Positions 28,113 through 37,116 of a stretch of 64,000 bases of DNA are shown piece by piece. The translations under genes and the position numbers were made by a program. The notes under the pieces are model-generated. The model was not told the DNA's origin. It saw nothing but the letters and a program-made list of their open reading frames with translations, and made no database searches. Each line of letters starts with the position of its first letter. The first letter of the stretch is position 1. This DNA is from Peribacillus sp. Bi96 (GTDB taxonomy: Bacteria; Bacillota; Bacilli; Bacillales; DSM-1321), in the NCBI RefSeq assembly GCF_918698115.1, contig NZ_CAKKLV010000012.1, positions 84,847 through 148,846 on the forward strand, read 5' to 3'.

Positions 28113-28429
28113 GGTTGTCCAATCAGCTCATCCTCTTATAATAATTCTTTCTCCGATTTTAATCTTATAAAACCAATAAGTAAAGTGTAATTTAATTAAG
28201 TAAACAATCATATATTCATTGTGACACCATACAACATCGTATTGAAGAAACTTCATCCTATTTATGCAAATGAAATTTCAATGAAAATTAATGGTCAAAA
28301 GTTAGGCATGTTAAATCTTTTCCAAGAGGTACATCCTGTCTACGTTGTATATTTTTTCTCCTTATAAAAAAGATAAGAAGGGTCATCCTAATGTAGTAAT
28401 TCCTATAATGACATAAGGAGAGATACTAC

Positions 28430-28642
28430 ATGCCTCAACAACAAATTGATGTCAATCAATTAAATCAAGCAAAAGCAAACGTTACCCTTACGCAAACCTT
28501 ACTTTCACAAGCAATTGAAAAATCTTCCTCTGATCCAACTTTAGCACAAGAAGCCATTAAACAAGCTGCTCAAGAGATCGCACAAGCCCAATCTTCCGTA
28601 AACCAGGTATACAATGCCGTACAAGCTCCGCAAGCAGAATGA
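28430..28642 (+). CDS. Small Gln/Ala-rich helical protein, unknown function
   Basis: 70 aa with 15 Q and 14 A. Heptad-like spacing (QLNQAKANVTLTQTLLSQAI, then AIKQAAQEIAQAQSSVNQVY) predicts one or two long helices, perhaps a coiled coil. No signal peptide or membrane helix. It has its own TATAAT -10 (28404-28409), AAGGAG ribosome binding site and terminator (28689-28721), so it is a real monocistronic gene. Such small proteins occur in Bacillus spores, but I do not recognise the family. An upstream 49-codon open frame (28221-28367, GTG) is doubtful. Confidence 0.72.
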   Translation: MPQQQIDVNQLNQAKANVTLTQTLLSQAIEKSSSDPTLAQEAIKQAAQEIAQAQSSVNQVYNAVQAPQAE

Positions 28643-28688
28643 TTTTGGGGATTCCCTCGATTAATTGATGCATACCAAGAATAAAAGA

Positions 28689-28721
28689 GGCCTATATCCT
28701 AATTGAGGAATAGGCCTTTTA
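28689..28721 (+). terminator. Terminator of the small Gln-rich protein gene
   Basis: AGGCCTAT / ATAGGCCT stem followed by TTTTAAT on the plus strand. The minus-strand CotQ-like gene converges from the right and may also use it. Confidence 0.82.
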
Positions 28722-28753
28722 ATAACGAATGTTTTTGGTCCATCCAAGCTTTT

Positions 28754-30103
28754 TCAACCCCACTTATTTAATGGGGGGATGCTTTGAGGGAATTTAAACG
28801 TATTGTACGGATCATAAGTCGTTTTCACTTCTCGAAGCCGTTTGAAATTTCCACCATAATAAGCAATTGGCCAATCTTTAATGAGAGTATCCGGCCAATT
28901 TACGTAATCCCCGGTAGTAAAAGGTGACAAAGCGTGCTTCAGGTCCTTGATCCACCGAATGTTTAGCCGTTCTTCTTCTGGATTTTTCCATGTAGCCTGA
29001 TACTCCTGGGCGATGATGGCATCGCGATAATAAAAAGCTGTCTCCTTTGGGTCTTTAAGGCCTGCCACTCCTCCCAGAGATTGGTGCCAAATGGCTGCAT
29101 TTTCATTTGGAGCATTTCCTAAAAAATGTTTCATGGTCATGATTGCTTGCTGTGGAAAAGCCTTTTCAATGAAAGATCCTGACCTCTTTCGATGAGCCGG
29201 TTGATTTCCACTCGGATAATCAAAGAATCTTACGGCTTCAATGTATGGGACTTCCTTAATCATGACATTTATTGGTGAACCAGTTTTTGTCAAAGGCTTT
29301 AAAAGCTGCTTCAATCTATGTGAAGTTCCAACAAATTCACCTTTAGCAATAATTTCGTTTGCTTCCTTTGCCTTGAATTCTATTTCTGAAGTTAAGCATT
29401 CATCAGCTTGAGGGGCCCAGTCCTGCCAGGCATTAAACACCGATTCGAAGTCTTTCCACCCCCATGTGACGGAGAATACAGAAACCCTTGATACTGGATG
29501 TACCCTGAAAGTAAGGGAAGTGACAATGCCAAAGTTCCCACCTCCGCCCCCGCAGCATGCCCAAAATAAATCATGATTATTTTTTCTATTCGCTTTAATG
29601 AGTTTGGCGCCCCTCTTTCCACACGCCCTTACCATTTCTATTTCAAGGAGATTGTCACAAGTCAGTCCAAATCGCCTCGTTAACATACCGATTCCACCGC
29701 CGAGCGTAAGCCCGACAAGACCAACACTGCTCTCGGTCCCAGCCGGAATCGTCGTGCCATACTCCCATAACATATTATATACTTGCCCTAAATCAGCTCC
29801 GGCTTCAATTTTTGCGATCATTTTTTCACGATTGACCTTGATCTTGTACATTTCACTGATATCAATGATTAGACCGCCATTTACTAATGAAAAATTTTCA
29901 TAACTATGCCTGCCGCTCCTCACCCGAAAAGGTGTATGATTCTCCCGGGCCCACTTTAATGCATTCAGCACATCTTTGGAATTTTGACAAAACACAATGA
30001 CCTTTGGGAATTTAGGAAAGCTCAAATTATTATTTATCCTGGCTTCATCGTACTCAGCATCATTTGGTGTTACGATTCGCCCGGTAAGCTTTGTTCGTTC
30101 CAA
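28754..30103 (-). CDS. cotQ: FAD-linked oxidoreductase, berberine-bridge type (CotQ/YvdP-like)
   Basis: About 449 aa. FAD_binding_4 domain with the flavin-linking RVRSGRHSYENFS (His near residue 64 of the chosen start), GAGADLGQVYNM-like segment and GLTLGGGIGMLTRRFGL. The C-terminal BBE segment ends YDPYNTFKFPQSIPP. Start chosen as TTG at 30103 because AAGGGGG precedes it; the frame is open to 30157. B. subtilis CotQ is a spore coat protein of this type. A 21-bp tandem repeat lies in its promoter region. Confidence 0.85.
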   Translation of the reverse strand: MERTKLTGRIVTPNDAEYDEARINNNLSFPKFPKVIVFCQNSKDVLNALKWARENHTPFRVRSGRHSYENFSLVNGGLIIDISEMYKIKVNREKMIAKIEAGADLGQVYNMLWEYGTTIPAGTESSVGLVGLTLGGGIGMLTRRFGLTCDNLLEIEMVRACGKRGAKLIKANRKNNHDLFWACCGGGGGNFGIVTSLTFRVHPVSRVSVFSVTWGWKDFESVFNAWQDWAPQADECLTSEIEFKAKEANEIIAKGEFVGTSHRLKQLLKPLTKTGSPINVMIKEVPYIEAVRFFDYPSGNQPAHRKRSGSFIEKAFPQQAIMTMKHFLGNAPNENAAIWHQSLGGVAGLKDPKETAFYYRDAIIAQEYQATWKNPEEERLNIRWIKDLKHALSPFTTGDYVNWPDTLIKDWPIAYYGGNFKRLREVKTTYDPYNTFKFPQSIPPLNKWG

Positions 30104-30188
30104 AAAATAACCCCCTTCTCGGGTAAAGATGTTACATACTATGAAAAAATCCGGCATGAAGACACTTTCTATAACCTCAAATCAGCTA

Positions 30189-30306
30189 TACTCGTGACTT
30201 CCGCCACTTTACTCGTGACTTCCACCGCTTTACTCGTGATTTCCGCCGCTTACTCGTGACTTCCACCGCTTTACTCGTGACTTCCGCCGCTTTACTCGTG
30301 ATTTCC
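30189..30306. repeat. Six-unit 21-bp tandem repeat upstream of the cotQ-like gene
   Basis: TACTCGTGA begins at 30189, 30210, 30231, 30251, 30272 and 30293. Spacings are 21 bp except one of 20. The unit is TACTCGTGACTTCCGCCGCTT with G/A changes (CCGCC/CCACC). The odd 20-bp unit shifts any reading frame, so it is not a conserved coding repeat. It sits between the permease terminator and the CotQ-like start. Confidence 0.9.
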
Positions 30307-30330
30307 CATTTCAATGATTAATAAAAGCAA

Positions 30331-30364
30331 AAAAACCCCTCTTGATTTGAAGAGGGGTTTTTTA
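30331..30364 (-). terminator. Terminator of the 30.4-kb amino-acid permease
   Basis: AAAACCCCTCTT / AAGAGGGGTTTT perfect stem with a 6-nt loop, flanked by A and T runs. Confidence 0.93.
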
Positions 30365-30381
30365 ATATCCATTTATGTTTC

Positions 30382-31755
30382 TTACATTTCGTCATCTTTC
30401 AATGGTGTTCGCTTATCCATTTTCAGGATGTAATAACTTGCTACGACTAATGCTAGGAAAACGATCCCGACAACCAAGGAAATCCGGGTACTAGGATTGA
30501 TCCACATACCGACCAGCACCATTAGTAAGAAGGCAATTGTCGCATAGTTACTGAAAGGGGCCAACGGCATCTTGAACGGATGTTTCTCCATTTCAGCTGC
30601 ATTTACCTTTCTGAACTTCAGCTCACTGATAAGTAAAACAAACCATGGAATCATCCCAGGTAAAACACTCGCACTATATACATAAAGGAATAGTTGCGGC
30701 GGTGCAAGGTAGTTCAGGACAACACCAATGCCCAGGCCTAAAAGTACAGCGATCGTACAATAGGCCGGCACTCCATTTTTAGATACTTTTGCAAATATTT
30801 TCGGAGCTTGGCCGTTCAATGCTAATGTGTAAAGCATACGACCTGCACTGAAAATCCCACTGTTACATCCAGACATGGCTGCTGTGATAACGACAAAGTT
30901 AATGATTCCTGCCGCTGCTGTGATACCTATTTTAGCAAAGGTTGAAACGAATGGACTTCCTAAGTCATCCAGCTGATCCCAAGGGAAGACTGTCACGATA
31001 ACGAATATGGCGCCAATATAAAAGATTAAAATGCGCCATATGATTGATTGGATCGCTTTTGTTACGGTCTTCGTTGGATCTTTCGCTTCTCCGGCAGTGA
31101 TGCCGATAAGCTCAACTCCTTGATAGGAAGCCACGACAAGGGAAAGCGCGAAGAAGAATCCTGTCCAGCCCCCCGTAAAGAAGCCGCCGTTTGCCCAAAG
31201 ATTCGATAATCCAATTGCGTCTCCACCATTCCCTATTCCAAAGAAGATAAGGCCAAGGCCGGCAATGATCATCAATACAATCGTTATTATTTTTATGAGC
31301 GCAAACCAAAATTCAAATTCCCCGAAGGATTTAACGGAAATGAGGTTGGCCGCCCCCAAGATGATCATGGCGACCACACCTGGTACCCAAGCAGGTAACT
31401 CCGGGAACCAATATTGCATATACAGCCCAACCGCGATGATTTCGGACATTCCGACGATTACCCATTGAAACCAATTGCTCCAAGCAGTCATATAACCTGC
31501 CAAAGGATGTATATAGCTGCTCGCAAAGGTTGCAAAAGAACCTGTAGTCGGTTCTAAATATAGCATCTCACCCATAGAACGCATGATGAAAAAAATAAAA
31601 ATACCTGCGATGGCATAAGCAAGCATTACAGAGGGCCCGGTCCATTTGATCGTGCTCGCCGATCCCATGAATAACCCGACTCCGATGGTTCCGCCCAAAG
31701 CTATCATTTGAATATGACGTGCTTCCAGCCCTCGCTTTAATTCCTTGTTTGACAT
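30382..31755 (-). CDS. APC-family amino-acid permease (paralogue of the 13.0-kb gene)
   Basis: 457 aa with 12 TM helices; [20 protein letters not shown] and [10 protein letters not shown] mark the AAT subgroup. The start at 31755 (MSNKEL) follows GGGGGAG. Protein and DNA are very similar to the 13014-14411 permease, including long shared blocks such as [16 protein letters not shown], so the two arose by duplication. It is monocistronic with a strong terminator. Substrate unknown. Confidence 0.88.
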   Translation of the reverse strand: MSNKELKRGLEARHIQMIALGGTIGVGLFMGSASTIKWTGPSVMLAYAIAGIFIFFIMRSMGEMLYLEPTTGSFATFASSYIHPLAGYMTAWSNWFQWVIVGMSEIIAVGLYMQYWFPELPAWVPGVVAMIILGAANLISVKSFGEFEFWFALIKIITIVLMIIAGLGLIFFGIGNGGDAIGLSNLWANGGFFTGGWTGFFFALSLVVASYQGVELIGITAGEAKDPTKTVTKAIQSIIWRILIFYIGAIFVIVTVFPWDQLDDLGSPFVSTFAKIGITAAAGIINFVVITAAMSGCNSGIFSAGRMLYTLALNGQAPKIFAKVSKNGVPAYCTIAVLLGLGIGVVLNYLAPPQLFLYVYSASVLPGMIPWFVLLISELKFRKVNAAEMEKHPFKMPLAPFSNYATIAFLLMVLVGMWINPSTRISLVVGIVFLALVVASYYILKMDKRTPLKDDEM

Positions 31756-32224
31756 GATTAACTCCCCCAGATGCAATATAAGCGGCATGCTTTTTCTATC
31801 CTTGCCAACCACTGTAATCTCTATTAATTATTGCGGTTAGACATTTTCTATCGAAACAATATCAATAATACTTTTATTTTATTTTCTTATCTTATAATAG
31901 TAAATATTCTGTAAAAATACAAATGTATTTTTCAAATAAACAGTTACCAAATATATCTTGGCGATTTTCCCAATCTAAAAATATCATTTTAAAAAAGTGA
32001 TTATCAGTATTTTATAATAGTGATGATTCAAAAAGAGTGGAAAAAAATCATTTTTACTTGGAGTCCCTCCAAGTGACCGTTAAAAAATAAAAAAACTTAA
32101 ACGCCTGTTAACTACCAAAATAATTTGTTGACCTATGGAAGAATAGATGATAGAATTCCAATATTATTTTATAAGTATAATGAATGTTTGAGCGTGAAAG
32201 AGCCTTTCATATCTTTCACAGACA
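31756..32224. other. Intergenic region with divergent promoters
   Basis: AT-rich, no gene. A plus-strand sigma-A promoter is visible: TTGACC (32128-32133), a 17-bp spacer, TAGAAT (32151-32156). It points toward the gene fragment at 32225. The minus-strand permease promoter must lie in the left part, but no single match stands out. Confidence 0.55.
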
Positions 32225-32365
32225 GACATTTTCACAACCGCATACAAGCAAGCGATGAATGCTATGGATAACACTATAGCAGGAGCAGCTTCTGGAGAGA
32301 CTGTACAAGATGCAGCGCCGAAGGATTCACAATCTCAGGCAAAAGGACAGAAGAGTAACGAATGA
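32225..32365 (+). pseudogene. C-terminal remnant of an unrecognised small protein
   Basis: The frame ends at 32363-32365 and reads DIFTTAYKQAMNAMDNTIAG, then a hydrophilic Gln/Lys-rich tail. There is no start codon between an in-frame stop near 32196 and the conserved-looking part, so the N-terminus is lost or frameshifted. A promoter lies about 70 bp upstream and a terminator follows, which argues it was a real small gene. Family unknown. Confidence 0.4.
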
Positions 32366-32389
32366 TAAATTGTTATTCTGAACCCTTTA

Positions 32390-32420
32390 AGAGATTGGTA
32401 CTATCCAATCTCTTTTTTTT
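32390..32420 (+). terminator. Terminator ahead of cycA
   Basis: AGAGATTGG (32390-32398) and CCAATCTCT (32405-32413) followed by eight Ts. It lies before the true cycA start, showing that the upstream open frame is not part of the permease. Confidence 0.9.
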
Positions 32421-32568
32421 ATTGTCCACTTTGTGTTTGGACGTAAATAACACACTCGTGAAAAACCATTGGGAAAGTAAGCTGGGCAAACAATTACGTC
32501 CCTCTCTCCAAGACCGTGCAGGTTTGAAATCATTCACTACTAAGACTATAAAGATGGGGGCGTACGAA

Positions 32569-33909
32569 TTGGCTAAACAAGAATTAAAAAGAGATTTAAA
32601 GAATCGTCATGTACAACTGATTGCAATAGGAGGGACCATAGGTACCGGTTTATTTTTAGGATCAGGAAAAGCCATACAATTGGCGGGTCCATCCATCATT
32701 TTTACCTATCTAATCATAGGGATTGCCCTGTTTTTTGTCATGAGGGCCTTAGGGGAATTGCTTTTATCCAACGCAGGGTATACGTCATTCACTGAATTCA
32801 CAACCGAATATATCGGTCCATGGGCCGGGTTCGTCACCGGATGGACCTATTGGTTCTGTTGGATCATGACCGCAATGGCCGATATCATCGCTGTAGGTGT
32901 CTATATCCAATACTGGTTCGATATCCCTCAATGGGTCCCGGCTCTAATATGCCTTGTCGTTCTGTTAGGATTGAACCTATTGACCGTTAAGTTATTTGGT
33001 GAATTGGAATTCTGGTTTGCCATCATTAAAGTAATCACGATCATCGCCTTGATCATTGTAGGAATCATCTTATTGATCATCGGCTTCAAAACAAATACAG
33101 GAACAGTTTCCGTAACGAACTTATGGAGTCATGGGGGCATGTTCCCTAATGGCATTTCCGGATTCCTGTTATCTTTACAGTTGGTCGTCTTCTCCTTTGT
33201 AGGGGTCGAATTGGTCGGCGTTTCCGCAGCAGAGACGGCGAACCCGAGAAAAAACATTCCGTCGGCCATCAATAAAATCCCCGTCCGGATTTTACTTTTT
33301 TATGTAGGTGCCCTATTCGTCATTCTCTGCGTAAACCCTTGGACACAACTGGATGCCGCGAGCAGCCCATTTGTTGAAGTCTTTGCATTAATCGGCATTC
33401 CTGTCGCGGCAGGGGTCATTAATTTCGTTGTTTTGACATCTGCTGCTTCTGCATGCAACAGCGGTTTGTTTTCAACAAGCCGAATACTTTATACATTAAG
33501 CAAGAATGACGAAGCCCCTGCCAAGCTTGCAAAATTAAATAAGCAGGCTGTTCCAAGCAATGCCCTACTGACATCAACGATCGTTGTCTCGCTAGGGGCA
33601 TTGTTAAGCAAATTGATACCGGAACAGGCATTTACCGTTGTGACGACCATCAGTGCCATCTGTTTCATTTGGGTATGGAGCATCATTTTGATTTCCCATA
33701 TCAAATATTCGAAAACACGACCGGACTTAAGAGCCGAATCAACTTTCAAAGCACCTTTTACACCCTTTATCAATTACGTCATTTTAGGATTATTCCTATT
33801 CATCCTAATCGTTATGCTATTCGCTGAAGCTACAAGACTATCACTAATCCTGACACCTATCTGGTTCCTACTCTTGGTGATACTATATAACTATCAGAAA
33901 AAAAGATAG
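32569..33909 (+). CDS. cycA: D-serine/D-alanine/glycine:H+ symporter CycA-like
   Basis: 446 aa, 12 TM helices. Strong CycA resemblance throughout: NRHVQLIAIGGTIGTGLFLG, FFVMRALGELLLSN, TGWTYWFCWIMTAMAD, GVELVGVSAAE and NFVVLTSAASACNSGLFSTS. The frame is open from 32362, but an intrinsic terminator interrupts it. The start is taken as TTG at 32569 behind GATGGGGG, which aligns the N-terminus with its paralogues; ATG 32554 lacks a ribosome binding site. Imports small neutral and D-amino acids. Monocistronic. Confidence 0.88.
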   Translation: MAKQELKRDLKNRHVQLIAIGGTIGTGLFLGSGKAIQLAGPSIIFTYLIIGIALFFVMRALGELLLSNAGYTSFTEFTTEYIGPWAGFVTGWTYWFCWIMTAMADIIAVGVYIQYWFDIPQWVPALICLVVLLGLNLLTVKLFGELEFWFAIIKVITIIALIIVGIILLIIGFKTNTGTVSVTNLWSHGGMFPNGISGFLLSLQLVVFSFVGVELVGVSAAETANPRKNIPSAINKIPVRILLFYVGALFVILCVNPWTQLDAASSPFVEVFALIGIPVAAGVINFVVLTSAASACNSGLFSTSRILYTLSKNDEAPAKLAKLNKQAVPSNALLTSTIVVSLGALLSKLIPEQAFTVVTTISAICFIWVWSIILISHIKYSKTRPDLRAESTFKAPFTPFINYVILGLFLFILIVMLFAEATRLSLILTPIWFLLLVILYNYQKKR

Positions 33910-33920
33910 ATACAGAAGTA

Positions 33921-33955
33921 AAGCCTTGAACTCAATATGATTCAAGGCTTTATCA
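33921..33955 (+). terminator. Terminator of cycA
   Basis: AAGCCTTGAA / TTCAAGGCTT with a 10-nt loop, then TATCATTATC. Confidence 0.82.
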
Positions 33956-34183
33956 TTATCATCATAAGACCGCTTCAATATGAGTAGTCCGCACTGTTGT
34001 TAAAATATATCAAGCAACCACATTAAAATTTATATCAAAATAGTGTAAGCTAATATATATCATCGGTCCCTTCCTTTCGAAAAGAAGGTGCATCCTGATT
34101 GGTCAACCCATCCATCAGTGACAATGGTGAAAAACCCCATTGGTGGACGTTTCACTTTATTTAATAACGGAGGGGTTTGTTTA

Positions 34184-34384
34184 ATGAAGATTATATATAT
34201 CCTTACTCTAGTTCCTTTTATAGGCATACTGGGATTCCTGCCTTTTGTTAATAGAATAGAACCATATGTATTGGGTATGCCTTTCAACATGTTCTGGATG
34301 GCTATGTGGGTGGTCCTTACCTCTGCCATTTTGGGCATCATGTATAAGTTGGACCCGAGGAATAGAGAAGGTGACCAGGAATGA
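34184..34384 (+). CDS. DUF3311 small membrane subunit of an SSS transporter
   Basis: 66 aa with two TM helices; PFIGILGFLPFVNRIEPYVL and PFNMFWMAMWVVLTS are the DUF3311 pattern. The start at 34184 follows GGAGGGG; the frame is open further upstream. Its stop overlaps the ATG of the symporter gene (ATGA, 34381-34384). DUF3311 proteins are almost always encoded right before a sodium:solute symporter and are thought to be accessory subunits. Confidence 0.85.
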   Translation: MKIIYILTLVPFIGILGFLPFVNRIEPYVLGMPFNMFWMAMWVVLTSAILGIMYKLDPRNREGDQE

Positions 34385-35859
34385 ATATTGCTCTCTTAAT
34401 CATTTTAGCATTTTTACTTCTAGCGATTTCTTTAGGCATTCGCTCTTCAAAAGGAAAAGATATGGACTTGGAACAATGGACGGTTGGCGGACGCGGTTTT
34501 GGAGCGATATTCGTCTTTCTGCTCATGGCTGGGGAGATTTATACGACCTTCTCTTTTCTTGGCGGCAGCGGCTGGGCATATGGCAAGGGTGCACCCGCTT
34601 TATATGTTCTAATTTACATTACCTTGTCTTATGTATTATCTTATTGGCTCCTTCCGGAAATATGGAAATATGCCAAAGAAAATAAACTGATGTCACAATC
34701 CGATTTCTTTGTTAGCAAATATAAGAGTCCAAGTTTAGGAATTTTAGCTGCGCTTGTCGGTGTGGTGTCGATGATTCCAGTGATTGTCGTGCAGTTGAAA
34801 GGATTGGGGATCATTGTCTCGGAAGCATCCTATGGTGCCATCTCCATGTCTGCGGCAGTTTGGATGGGGGCAATCAGCCTTACCATTTATGTGATGATAT
34901 CCGGTATACACGGCTCAGTTTGGACAGCCGTCATTAAAGATATCATGATGATCGCCATTATAGGCTTCTTAGGGATTTACCTTCCCATTCATTACTTTGG
35001 TGGATATCAGCCGATGTTTGAGGCGGTTAATGCAGCCAAGCCCGGTTTTCTAAAGTTCCCTGAGCAGGGACTTAGCGTATCATGGTTTATCTCCACGGTA
35101 ATATTGCTCGTATTCGGTTTCTATATGTGGCCACAAGTTTTCAGCGCAGTTTATTCGGCGCGCAGCGGGAAGGTTTTTCGAAAGAATGCCATCATTAGCC
35201 CGTTATATACGCTCATGTTGTTATTTGTCTTTTTTGTCGGGTTCACAGCTATATTGAAAGTGCCTGGACTAATTGGTGCAGAAGCAGACCTTTCATTGTT
35301 ACGTCTTTCGATCGAGACCTTCGATCCATGGTTTATAGGTATAATCGGCGGAGCAGGATTGCTGACCGCATTGGTACCTGGATCCATGCTATTAATGAGT
35401 GTCGCAACACTGCTCGCGAAAAACGTATATAAGGAATTTGCCCCTGCCGTATCCGATCGTCACGTTGTAAGGTTGGCAAAATTCCTTGTTCCTGTCATTG
35501 CCCTAATAGCCGTCTACTTCACCTTAAACGGGGGAGAAACGATGTCAGCATTAATTCTCATGGGATACAGTCTCATCACTCAGCTATTCCCGTCCCTACT
35601 CTTTAGTCTGAAGAAGAATAATCCCATCAATCAATATGGCGCAATCGCCGGCATCATCACCGGATTATTGATCGTAATCTGCATTACACTCAGTTCTTCA
35701 ACTATAGGAACCTTGTTTCCATCCTTGCCACAAGCAGCGAAAGATTTGAATGTCGGAATCATCGCCTTGGCGGTCAATTTCTTGGTGATGATCACGGTAA
35801 GCCTCGCATTCAGGAAGCACACGGTTAAGCTTGAGCCTAAATCCGTTAACGATATCTGA
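34381..35859 (+). CDS. Sodium:solute symporter (SSS family, YodF-like)
   Basis: 492 aa, 13 predicted TM helices. SSS landmarks: DLEQWTVGGRGFGAIFVFLL, GEIYTTFSFLGGSGWAYGKG and SQSDFFVSKYKS near helices 2-4. It is translationally coupled to the DUF3311 gene by a 4-nt overlap. Likely substrates are short-chain carboxylates or amino acids; this is inferred from relatives and not visible in the sequence. A strong terminator follows. Confidence 0.88.
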   Translation: MNIALLIILAFLLLAISLGIRSSKGKDMDLEQWTVGGRGFGAIFVFLLMAGEIYTTFSFLGGSGWAYGKGAPALYVLIYITLSYVLSYWLLPEIWKYAKENKLMSQSDFFVSKYKSPSLGILAALVGVVSMIPVIVVQLKGLGIIVSEASYGAISMSAAVWMGAISLTIYVMISGIHGSVWTAVIKDIMMIAIIGFLGIYLPIHYFGGYQPMFEAVNAAKPGFLKFPEQGLSVSWFISTVILLVFGFYMWPQVFSAVYSARSGKVFRKNAIISPLYTLMLLFVFFVGFTAILKVPGLIGAEADLSLLRLSIETFDPWFIGIIGGAGLLTALVPGSMLLMSVATLLAKNVYKEFAPAVSDRHVVRLAKFLVPVIALIAVYFTLNGGETMSALILMGYSLITQLFPSLLFSLKKNNPINQYGAIAGIITGLLIVICITLSSSTIGTLFPSLPQAAKDLNVGIIALAVNFLVMITVSLAFRKHTVKLEPKSVNDI

Positions 35860-35921
35860 AGCACTTCTTTGACGGTAGCTTTAGGATTAAAAAGCACAGT
35901 ACAGTACATTATATACTCGAG

Positions 35922-35950
35922 AGGCTCAGTCAAAAGACTGAGCCTTTTTA
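35922..35950 (+). terminator. Terminator of the SSS operon
   Basis: AGGCTCAGTC / GACTGAGCCT with loop AAAA and a following TTTTTAT. Confidence 0.92.
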
Positions 35951-36126
35951 TACTATCAACTGTCCACTTCCTCCATATTCAAGAAATATAAACCCCTGAA
36001 AAATAAAACTCAAGGAATTCGTGTAAGCATATGTACAAATGAGTCGTTGCCATTTAATGAATTTTCAACATCGTCGTTTATCGTAGCCAAGAATAAAGGA
36101 ATTTTTTTATCGTATAGAGATTATAT

Positions 36127-36720
36127 TTAGATTTCTAATTGACTTGCGTGATTGGGACTGTAGAGCATTTGAACCCGAGCACAGTCTATTGGTTTATTTA
36201 TAGGTATCTCTATGAAATATTTCAGCTGCCATAGCTGAGTTTTTTGTGCCTGACGGCTAACAGGCTTGTCCCAAGGTGGGTAAACGCGTATAGCCCGTTT
36301 ACCGCCATTGCCTTTATTAGATACTATATTTTGATCACATAAGACACCTTTTGGAAATACAAATTGACCAAAGTTATTCCCTTTGCGAGTACTAATAACA
36401 AACAAATCAACTGGATTTGATATGTCATATGGTTGAATCGCTCCATTCCCAATCCGCTCCCACAAAGTCACAAATTGTCCAACCTTTGCAGGTGTGATTT
36501 TAGCCACACGAAACCTAATAAAAAGGCTATTCACCTTGAATATATAGGCTCCATATTCAGCGTTTTGTGCTTCTATTAGTGGTTGAGACAAATCAAACCT
36601 GCACGTGCTATAAACAAGTTCCTTTGTTGCAATAAGGTCACTATGAATTGTGTCAGAGGAAGCCCAGGAATTTTGACCACCGAGATCGGATTGCAATAAG
36701 ATTTGATTTTTCTCATCCAT
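36127..36720 (-). CDS. mepB: MepB family protein
   Basis: 197 aa. It matches the MepB pattern: AEYGAYIFKVNSLFIRFRVA, ITPAKVGQFVTLW, DLFVISTRKGNNFGQFVFPK and GKRAIRVYPPWD. In Staphylococcus aureus mepB is in the mepRAB multidrug operon, but its function remains unknown and no efflux pump lies here. Related proteins share features of a restriction-endonuclease-like fold in some predictions; that is not shown here. Stands alone. Confidence 0.8.
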   Translation of the reverse strand: MDEKNQILLQSDLGGQNSWASSDTIHSDLIATKELVYSTCRFDLSQPLIEAQNAEYGAYIFKVNSLFIRFRVAKITPAKVGQFVTLWERIGNGAIQPYDISNPVDLFVISTRKGNNFGQFVFPKGVLCDQNIVSNKGNGGKRAIRVYPPWDKPVSRQAQKTQLWQLKYFIEIPINKPIDCARVQMLYSPNHASQLEI

Positions 36721-36849
36721 CTGTACTAATCCTCCATTTCAAAAGCTTTCTAGTCATTTTGCTATATCAAGCCCTTCGATACACCTCACTCTCCATTTTA
36801 GAACATTCGTTCGTTATTTTCAAATATCAACAGCCATGATGAACGTAAA

Positions 36850-36882
36850 AAAACCCAGGCACCTTCATCCCGGGTCTTTAAA
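36850..36882 (-). terminator. Terminator of the ROK-ABC-lyase operon
   Basis: Minus strand: ACCCGGG...CCTGGGT hairpin followed by seven Ts. It lies about 240 nt after the lyase stop; the stretch between holds only a short decayed frame (minus-strand residues such as ELLSISEEEQHG) of unknown origin. Confidence 0.65.
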
Positions 36883-37116
36883 CTTTATGCTGACTTTTCC
36901 CCTTGTAATGCCTGGGGGAGTTATTTACAAAGTCCCCTGAAATACAATAGGGAAGCTCAAGCGAAGGTAACGGCCCCGTGCTGTTCTTCCTCCGAGATCG
37001 ATAACAATTCCTTCTTCACTAGGTCTGTATCACCTAATAATCACGAGGTACATTTGTTTGTAAATCAGATCACCTAAGCTTCTTTTGTATCCAATTCCTT
37101 CATGTCCCTGCCACAT

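Noticed and set aside
28221..28367. 49-codon GTG-initiated frame before the Gln-rich gene
   Set aside because: No ribosome binding site and no recognisable pattern; kept only as a remote possibility.
28396..28406. GTAATTCCTAT, 10 of 11 matches to the ATWATTCCTAT (CymR-type) motif of ytlI promoters
   Set aside because: It overlaps the TATAAT -10 of the small plus-strand gene and lies about 350 bp from the LysR start, so it is probably chance; still testable by CymR binding.
32362..32568. N-terminal extension of the CycA frame
   Set aside because: It crosses an intrinsic terminator (32390-32420) and has no ribosome binding site; the TTG at 32569 aligns with paralogues.
34000..34183. Possible riboswitch in the leader of the DUF3311/SSS genes
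   Set aside because: Only short local hairpins (CCTTC/GAAGG, AATGG/CCATT) are seen, with no known conserved core and no terminator or sequestering stem at the ribosome binding site.
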